Source of the DNA: Shewanella benthica KT99
Lineage (GTDB): Bacteria > Pseudomonadota > Gammaproteobacteria > Enterobacterales > Shewanellaceae
Direction of reading: 5' to 3'
NCBI RefSeq assembly: GCF_000172075.1
Contig: NZ_ABIC01000015.1
Coordinates: forward strand, 1-64,000
Length of the DNA stretch: 64,000 nt
The translations under genes were made by a program, and so were the position numbers. The notes under the pieces were generated by a model, which was given only the letters and a program-made list of their open reading frames with translations, ran no database searches and was not told the DNA's origin. Shown in pieces: positions 59,517-64,000 of this stretch; positions within the stretch are counted from its first letter, which is position 1; each line of letters opens with the position of its first letter.

Positions 59517-61220
59517 TTAAAAATCTGCCTCGACGCTAAAGCTCATGGCTGCACGTGTCCTAGGATGATTGAGCTCCAATAGCTCGGCATGTAAGTGTAA
59601 TCGCTGGCTCTTTTTGCCATACAGATCGTCACCGACGATCGGCATGTTAAGGCCTTGGGGGTGGGCGCTATGAACCCTAAGTTGATGGGTGCGCCCAGTT
59701 TTGGGATAGAGATGCACTTTCGTGCGTCCATCGCGCCGAGAAATGACCTGCCATTTAGTTTCTGCTGGCTTGCCATGTTCGAAACATACCAGTTGCCTGG
59801 GTCTATCATCGAAATCGCCGCGCAGCGGTAAACTGATGATGCCCTCATCTTGGCTTAAGTCACCGGTTAACAGGGCGACATAACGCTTCTTAACGGTGCG
59901 AGTAATAAATTGTTTCTGTAGGCTTTTGTTCGCTTCCTTGTTGAGGGCTATCACCATCAAGCCCGAGGTGGACATGTCGAGTCTGTGGACGATAAGCGGG
60001 CCTGTGGCCTCAGGGTAAAGCTGTTTAATTCGTGAATACACAGAATCATCTATGTTTCGACCCGGAACAGACAAGAACTCGGCGGGCTTGTTGACCACTA
60101 ACATGTCACTATCTTGATAGATGATTTCGAGCAGTTTACCCTCGGCTGGATTGGTCAGTAGCGGGTTTTCATCGGTCGCTAGACCCTCGAGCATATGCCC
60201 TAAGATTGGTTGGCATTTTCCCTTGCAAGCCCCATAGAAGTTCTTATGTTGTCTTATCTCAGATTTTGGCGCTTCTCCCCACCAAAACTCGGCCATAGCG
60301 AGTGGGGTCATTCCATGTTTAAAGGCGAAATGCAACAGTTTAGGCGCGGCGCACTCGCCTGAGCCTGCTGGTGGGACCTTATGTATGGTGCCTTTAAAGA
60401 TATCACCTAAGCTTCTCTGCTCACCCACAATGTTTAAGAATCGATACTCATCAAACAGACGTTGTTGCAGGGCACCAGACATGGTTTTACGTTGAAGCTT
60501 TAAGGCCGATAGGGGTTCATTCACTTGGCCATGGGCTAACTTAGCGGCTGCTAGTCGTTCATCCCAATAGACGTTTAGCTCCTTTAAGCGGTGCTTATCT
60601 TGCACGCTCTCCCTGCTCATCTGAATACCGAGTAGTTTGAGGGCGTCTTCATCGAGGGATTCTCCCGCTAAACGCTGTGCCTTTCTCTGTTTACGATTCT
60701 CAATCATAGCTGCACGATGGGCGGCTATCTGCTTTTCAGCGAGTTGAGTTTCATCGGCTAACCTAGCTTGTAAACGCGCCAGTTCTGGATCGCGCTTACG
60801 TTCTGTGATCTCAGCGTTTATCAGGTTTATCTTGTCTTGCTCGGGAATAAAGAAGCCGTCTTTTGCCAACATATCAAATACGGGAGGGACGAAATGTGGC
60901 AGCAGGTTTTGCTCTGCTATCTTGCCGGAAAAAGCCGACAGGTAACCTAGCTCACCTTGTTCATTTTTCACCAGCAGCACACCGAACATCTTGCCTAAGC
61001 CATCACTCCCCTCGACATTGAGGCCAGAGCCTTTAGTTTCACGTAAACCAAAGTTATGTTGCCAGTCAGTCTGGGTTTCTAGATGTTGCTGCAACTCACT
61101 TACGGCCAACAGACAAAGAGGGTGGGGTTCATAATAAAACGGAAAGGTAAAACGTTGCGGAAGACTAAACTCAGCGATAGACGCTTTAAATGAGGTAAAA
61201 CAATGTTCAGGGGAATGCAT
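59517..61220 (-). CDS. RluA-family pseudouridine synthase with long N-terminal extension
   Basis: A pseudouridine synthase for rRNA or tRNA. The C-terminal 200 residues have the RluA catalytic motif VHRLDMSTSGLMVIALN and PKTGRTHQLRVH. The 330-residue N-terminal part has a coiled-coil-rich middle (ARLADETQLAEKQIAAHRAA and ENRKQRKAQRL) absent from E. coli RluA. I begin at ATG 61220 (MHSPEHCFTSFK), after AAGAAAGAAAAG, giving 567 residues; the longer frame to 61316 has no homology. The exact target nucleotide cannot be told. Confidence 0.88.
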   Translation of the reverse strand: MHSPEHCFTSFKASIAEFSLPQRFTFPFYYEPHPLCLLAVSELQQHLETQTDWQHNFGLRETKGSGLNVEGSDGLGKMFGVLLVKNEQGELGYLSAFSGKIAEQNLLPHFVPPVFDMLAKDGFFIPEQDKINLINAEITERKRDPELARLQARLADETQLAEKQIAAHRAAMIENRKQRKAQRLAGESLDEDALKLLGIQMSRESVQDKHRLKELNVYWDERLAAAKLAHGQVNEPLSALKLQRKTMSGALQQRLFDEYRFLNIVGEQRSLGDIFKGTIHKVPPAGSGECAAPKLLHFAFKHGMTPLAMAEFWWGEAPKSEIRQHKNFYGACKGKCQPILGHMLEGLATDENPLLTNPAEGKLLEIIYQDSDMLVVNKPAEFLSVPGRNIDDSVYSRIKQLYPEATGPLIVHRLDMSTSGLMVIALNKEANKSLQKQFITRTVKKRYVALLTGDLSQDEGIISLPLRGDFDDRPRQLVCFEHGKPAETKWQVISRRDGRTKVHLYPKTGRTHQLRVHSAHPQGLNMPIVGDDLYGKKSQRLHLHAELLELNHPRTRAAMSFSVEADF

Positions 61221-61383
61221 CTGCTTTTCTTTCTTAGTAAACGAATAGTTATAAACTATTGGCCGTGAACGTTTAGCGCTTGAATCGCAAGTCTCATCTG
61301 GACTCAATACGTTCATCTGACGATAAATGTCGATAAAAAGTGGCAGAGACTTTAACCTTTTATAAGCGAGAGATCATCTTGCA

Positions 61384-61530
61384 ATGGAAAAGTTGCAGTT
61401 TTTTGTTTTGATTCATTTGGGTGATGTTTTATCTGGTGGTGGATTTGAAGGTTTTACCATGAATGTAACCTATCGCCCGCAGCCGCATCAACACTGGGTG
61501 GTCAACAAGAAAGTGATCCCTTATGCATAG
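61384..61530 (+). CDS. small hypothetical ORF
   Basis: ATG 61384 opens a 48-residue frame (MEKLQFFVLIHLGDVLSGGG, then FTMNVTYRPQPHQHWVVNK) ending in VIPYA-stop. It is preceded by the region between the divergent rluA-family gene and the next genes, with no clear ribosome site. It could be a remnant of a larger gene or a small protein. Support is weak. Confidence 0.25.
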   Translation: MEKLQFFVLIHLGDVLSGGGFEGFTMNVTYRPQPHQHWVVNKKVIPYA

Positions 61531-61734
61531 AATAATGTCACGCCTGCTGTCAGTAGGTTGTCAGTAGGGCTAATAGATAATCAATTGCGACAGTATCTTC
61601 TCAGAGACTGTTTTGGCACTTTTGCGATAACAGATGAAGCTTAGGTACTTGCAGTCTATTAAGAATGGATATTTTGTTTGTTTTTTTGACGAGGAAAATA
61701 AAGGCCATCGAAAAATCTGATGGCCATCTAGTGC

Positions 61735-61851
61735 TTAATGCGCTAGAGAACTGCTTGAATTTTTCTTCGCAGCCTTAGCTGCTTTCTTCTCTTTTGCTGT
61801 TAAAAGCGGTTTCTTTTTGACATTTTTTTTACTGTCTTGACCTTTACTCAT
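61735..61851 (-). CDS. small Lys-rich conserved-type protein
   Basis: ATG 61851, preceded by AAAGGAAAG, opens a 38-residue frame: MSKGQDSKKNVKKKPLLTAK and a C-terminal EKKAAKAAKKNSSSSLAH. It is very basic, so it could bind nucleic acid or the ribosome. Short proteins beginning MSKGQDSKK occur in other gammaproteobacteria, from memory. The longer frame to 61950 is not needed. No function assigned. Confidence 0.6.
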   Translation of the reverse strand: MSKGQDSKKNVKKKPLLTAKEKKAAKAAKKNSSSSLAH

Positions 61852-62091
61852 GATACTTTCCTTTTGAGGTAAACTCTTAAACCTAAAGTTAGTTTGAGCC
61901 AACCTAAGGGCTGAGGTTACGCAGAGGCCTTTATTCAAGCTAGAGGTCAATGCACAACGATCTCAGTATGCCTCTACAGACGCTCAATTGATAGGAATAG
62001 CTTACATTAGCTGGTAAGTATGTACATTGCTGTATCTAATTTGCGCATAGCACTTTACACGGAACATCAATCAGGCGAGCCACCTATTTTA

Positions 62092-62796
62092 TTAACCAAA
62101 AGGATACGCTTCTCCTGTCTCTAAATAGAGCGGAAACTTTTTCATCATTCTGGAAAACAACGGCCGGTTTAAATGGTCTTTTAACCACTGTCTAAGTAAC
62201 GGGTAGGGAGATTGTAGATACCAATGGCGATCGACTCGGGCAAACTGACGCACGAAGGGCAGTAGTGCAAAATCAAGTAAACTTAGGTTGTCGCCCATTA
62301 GGTATTTATGCTGTGACAGGCGTAGCTCTAATGCTTGTATAAATGACTCGCACTCAGTTCTCAAATCGGCTTCGGTGTCTTTATGGTAGCGTTTGGCATC
62401 TTTATATTGCTCGAGTAACGGTTCGAACACCTTATCGTTATAGCTGATTAATTCGAGCATGACGGGTAGCGCTGCAGGTGTTTGGCTCAACAGCAGATCA
62501 TCAGGGTCGTTTATATTCAGTGCCCAAAGCATGATATCCACACTTTCATCTATGATCCTTGGTGGTTTGCTTTTGTCTACGCTCTCGGCCTCAAGCCCAA
62601 CCTCACCGTGATCCTCAAGCACCAGCACAGGTACCGTGCCCTTGGGGGAGAAAGCTAGCATCTCCGCGGATTTATTTTTAGTGACTACGGCTTTGAGCAT
62701 CACCTTTTGCTTGGCCAGTAACAAGCCTAAGCGGGCTCGCATGGCATAGGGGCAGTGTTGCAGTGAATATAGGGTAGGTAAGGGGAGTTGGCTCAT
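62092..62796 (-). CDS. glutathione S-transferase family protein
   Basis: The 234-residue protein has an N-terminal thioredoxin-like domain (LYSLQHCPYAMRARLGLLLA, the CPYAxRA active-type motif) with a cis-proline region GTVPVLVLEDHG and a C-terminal alpha-helical GST domain (LMGDNLSLLDFALLPFVRQF, with the usual hydrophobic-staple Asp). It may be a cytosolic glutathione-dependent reductase or transferase; the substrate is unknown. It follows the U32-type gene at a 5-base gap, so the two are likely co-transcribed. Confidence 0.9.
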   Translation of the reverse strand: MSQLPLPTLYSLQHCPYAMRARLGLLLAKQKVMLKAVVTKNKSAEMLAFSPKGTVPVLVLEDHGEVGLEAESVDKSKPPRIIDESVDIMLWALNINDPDDLLLSQTPAALPVMLELISYNDKVFEPLLEQYKDAKRYHKDTEADLRTECESFIQALELRLSQHKYLMGDNLSLLDFALLPFVRQFARVDRHWYLQSPYPLLRQWLKDHLNRPLFSRMMKKFPLYLETGEAYPFG

Positions 62797-62801
62797 GGGT
62801 A

Positions 62802-64000
62802 TTATAGACCTTGCTTGTATTGAGCATGTGTCGACACGGTTACCATGGTATCTAGCTGTACCTTGGCGTCTTCACTGCCTTGTAGCAGGTTTTCAAAATG
62901 TTCAATAAGCTGAACTTTATCCAGCTTGGCTTTAGAGCCAGAGCCGATATCGGTCAGGTCGATAAAGAACTCATCGAACAGGCTGGAGAAATCATCGATC
63001 ACATCCAGGTTTAAGAACTGCTCATCATTATAGATGCTCGGGTAACCACCTTTTTGCTTATCGACGGCAAATGAGATGCCTTTGACATTGGTGATCGTGG
63101 TGGCTTTCTCACATTTGAGCATGCAGCCATCTTCGATACTCGGCTTGCTACAGCCTACAGTCTGCTGGAAAAAACATTGGCGGCTGGTCATCATCAAAAT
63201 GGGATGATAGATGCTGTAAAGCAATTTAAATCCTGGCGGACGTTTCAAGTTCCTTATCTGCATACGATTAATCTCGTTAGAGATAAAGGCACCTGCACAG
63301 TTCAAGTCTTCCTGAAGAGTACTAAGGGCATAGGAGTTAGTGGTATTTAAAAACGGTCCTGCTATCCACTCGATGCCCATCTCAAACGCTTTATAGGCAA
63401 CGCCGGTGTTATTGCTGACGATACGTGCGGGCTTAACCTCTTCGAGAATTCTCACGGCTTCGATATAGTCTTTACCGATCAATACCGCCGGGAACCAAGG
63501 GATGAATCTTGGATTACGCTGTAATAGCTCGATATATTTATCGCAGTTCTTCTTAAAGCTCTCGGGTAATTTAAAGTAGATGTCGGCATCAGTAACATCG
63601 CCGAGGTGGGCATCTTTTTCATCACAAATCAGCAAAGAGAGGCCTGGATTTTCGTTTACTTTGGCATGCTGCTCAAGTTTGGGTAGCTCGACGGGGGGGA
63701 TCACATCCACCGAGTCATTGAGTAGAAACGCTAGCTTATTCTTTAGCGCCGTCAGCTCTTTAAATGGAATACTCAGGCCAGTAGACAAGCCACTGAAGTC
63801 ATAATGCTGTATGACATAATCGGCGTTGTTGAAACTTCTGAAGCGTTTCTCCAGTGCCTCTTTATCCAATGGCGATTTATCCGAGGCTCGCAGCATGGAA
63901 TCCGATTGCATTGAGAATGTTTGAATTTTATTGTCTTGTTCGAGCTGATTCGAAATAGTCTCGACTCTTGCCTGTATGGAGAACGGCTGATCTAACTGAC
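62802..64000 (-). CDS. peptidase U32 / RlhA-like protein, C-terminal part (runs off right edge)
   Basis: The frame is open to the end of the window (…LDQPFSIQARVETISNQLE) and ends at 62802. It has a U32-type C-terminal region: TSRQCFFQQTVGCSKPSIED and GCMLKCEKATTITN, four cysteines that could bind an Fe-S cluster, plus SNNTGVAYKAFEMGIEWIAG. This layout fits the RlhA (YdcP) branch, which makes 5-hydroxycytidine at C2501 of 23S rRNA in E. coli. The N-terminal half is outside the window, so the name is not certain. Confidence 0.75.
   Translation of the reverse strand, partial: QLDQPFSIQARVETISNQLEQDNKIQTFSMQSDSMLRASDKSPLDKEALEKRFRSFNNADYVIQHYDFSGLSTGLSIPFKELTALKNKLAFLLNDSVDVIPPVELPKLEQHAKVNENPGLSLLICDEKDAHLGDVTDADIYFKLPESFKKNCDKYIELLQRNPRFIPWFPAVLIGKDYIEAVRILEEVKPARIVSNNTGVAYKAFEMGIEWIAGPFLNTTNSYALSTLQEDLNCAGAFISNEINRMQIRNLKRPPGFKLLYSIYHPILMMTSRQCFFQQTVGCSKPSIEDGCMLKCEKATTITNVKGISFAVDKQKGGYPSIYNDEQFLNLDVIDDFSSLFDEFFIDLTDIGSGSKAKLDKVQLIEHFENLLQGSEDAKVQLDTMVTVSTHAQYKQGL

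Overview
The window looks like chromosomal DNA of a marine gammaproteobacterium, most probably Shewanella. This rests on gene order (map/rpsB divergence, then tsf-pyrH-frr-uppS-cdsA-dxr-rseP-bamA-skp-lpxD-fabZ-lpxA-lpxB-rnhB-dnaE), a LiuR-headed leucine degradation operon, a lysine-riboswitch NhaC-type transporter, and proteins that align by eye with Enterobacteriaceae/Vibrionaceae relatives. The density of insertion sequences and decaying genes (at least nine broken genes between 24 and 58 kb) suggests a lineage undergoing IS expansion and gene loss; that is inference.

Layout. 1-4.3 kb (minus strand): dapD (cut by the window edge), glnD and map. 4.4-24.5 kb (plus strand): a long housekeeping block covering translation (rpsB, tsf, frr), nucleotide and isoprenoid/lipid precursors (pyrH, uppS, cdsA, dxr), envelope stress and outer-membrane assembly (rseP, bamA, skp), lipid A and fatty acid synthesis (lpxD, fabZ, lpxA, lpxB), DNA maintenance (rnhB, dnaE) and tRNA modification (tilS). 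accA, which follows dnaE in E. coli, is absent here.

24.5-32.4 kb is accessory. IS4-family copy 1 has inserted in the last codons of a GGDEF diguanylate cyclase gene. It is followed by a CPA2 cation/proton antiporter, decayed DUF885 and SGNH-hydrolase genes, and a patatin-like phospholipase gene. 32.8-40.9 kb holds proS, trmO, rcsF and hns on the minus strand. An E. coli-like proS/trmO/rcsF neighbourhood is split by about 3.6 kb of IS debris: a chemotaxis-receptor fragment, an internally deleted ISAs1-family element, a broken IS66-family transposase and a methyltransferase tail. An amidohydrolase pseudogene lies between rcsF and hns.

41-45.7 kb (plus strand): etfBA, a lysine riboswitch with its NhaC-family transporter gene (lysW), and tdk. 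46-55 kb (minus strand): the leucine/isovalerate catabolic operon liuR-liuA-liuB-liuC-liuD-liuE-atoD-atoA, which takes isovaleryl-CoA to acetoacetate and acetyl-CoA. EtfAB nearby is the electron acceptor expected for the LiuA dehydrogenase. A divergent acyl-CoA synthetase gene beside liuR has lost its 5' half at a nested IS4/ISAs1 junction. 57.8-64 kb: gnd, an N-terminally extended RluA-family pseudouridine synthase, small ORFs, a GST-like protein, and a U32-peptidase/RlhA-like protein that runs off the right edge.

I did not find a clear new biological system. The most informative signals are the two near-identical IS4 copies sharing an A AAA AAC slippery heptamer plus a TGA inside the transposase, the nested-IS deletion scar at the liu locus, the lysine riboswitch, and several short tandem repeats between genes of the liu operon. 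No tRNA, rRNA or CRISPR array was recognised.
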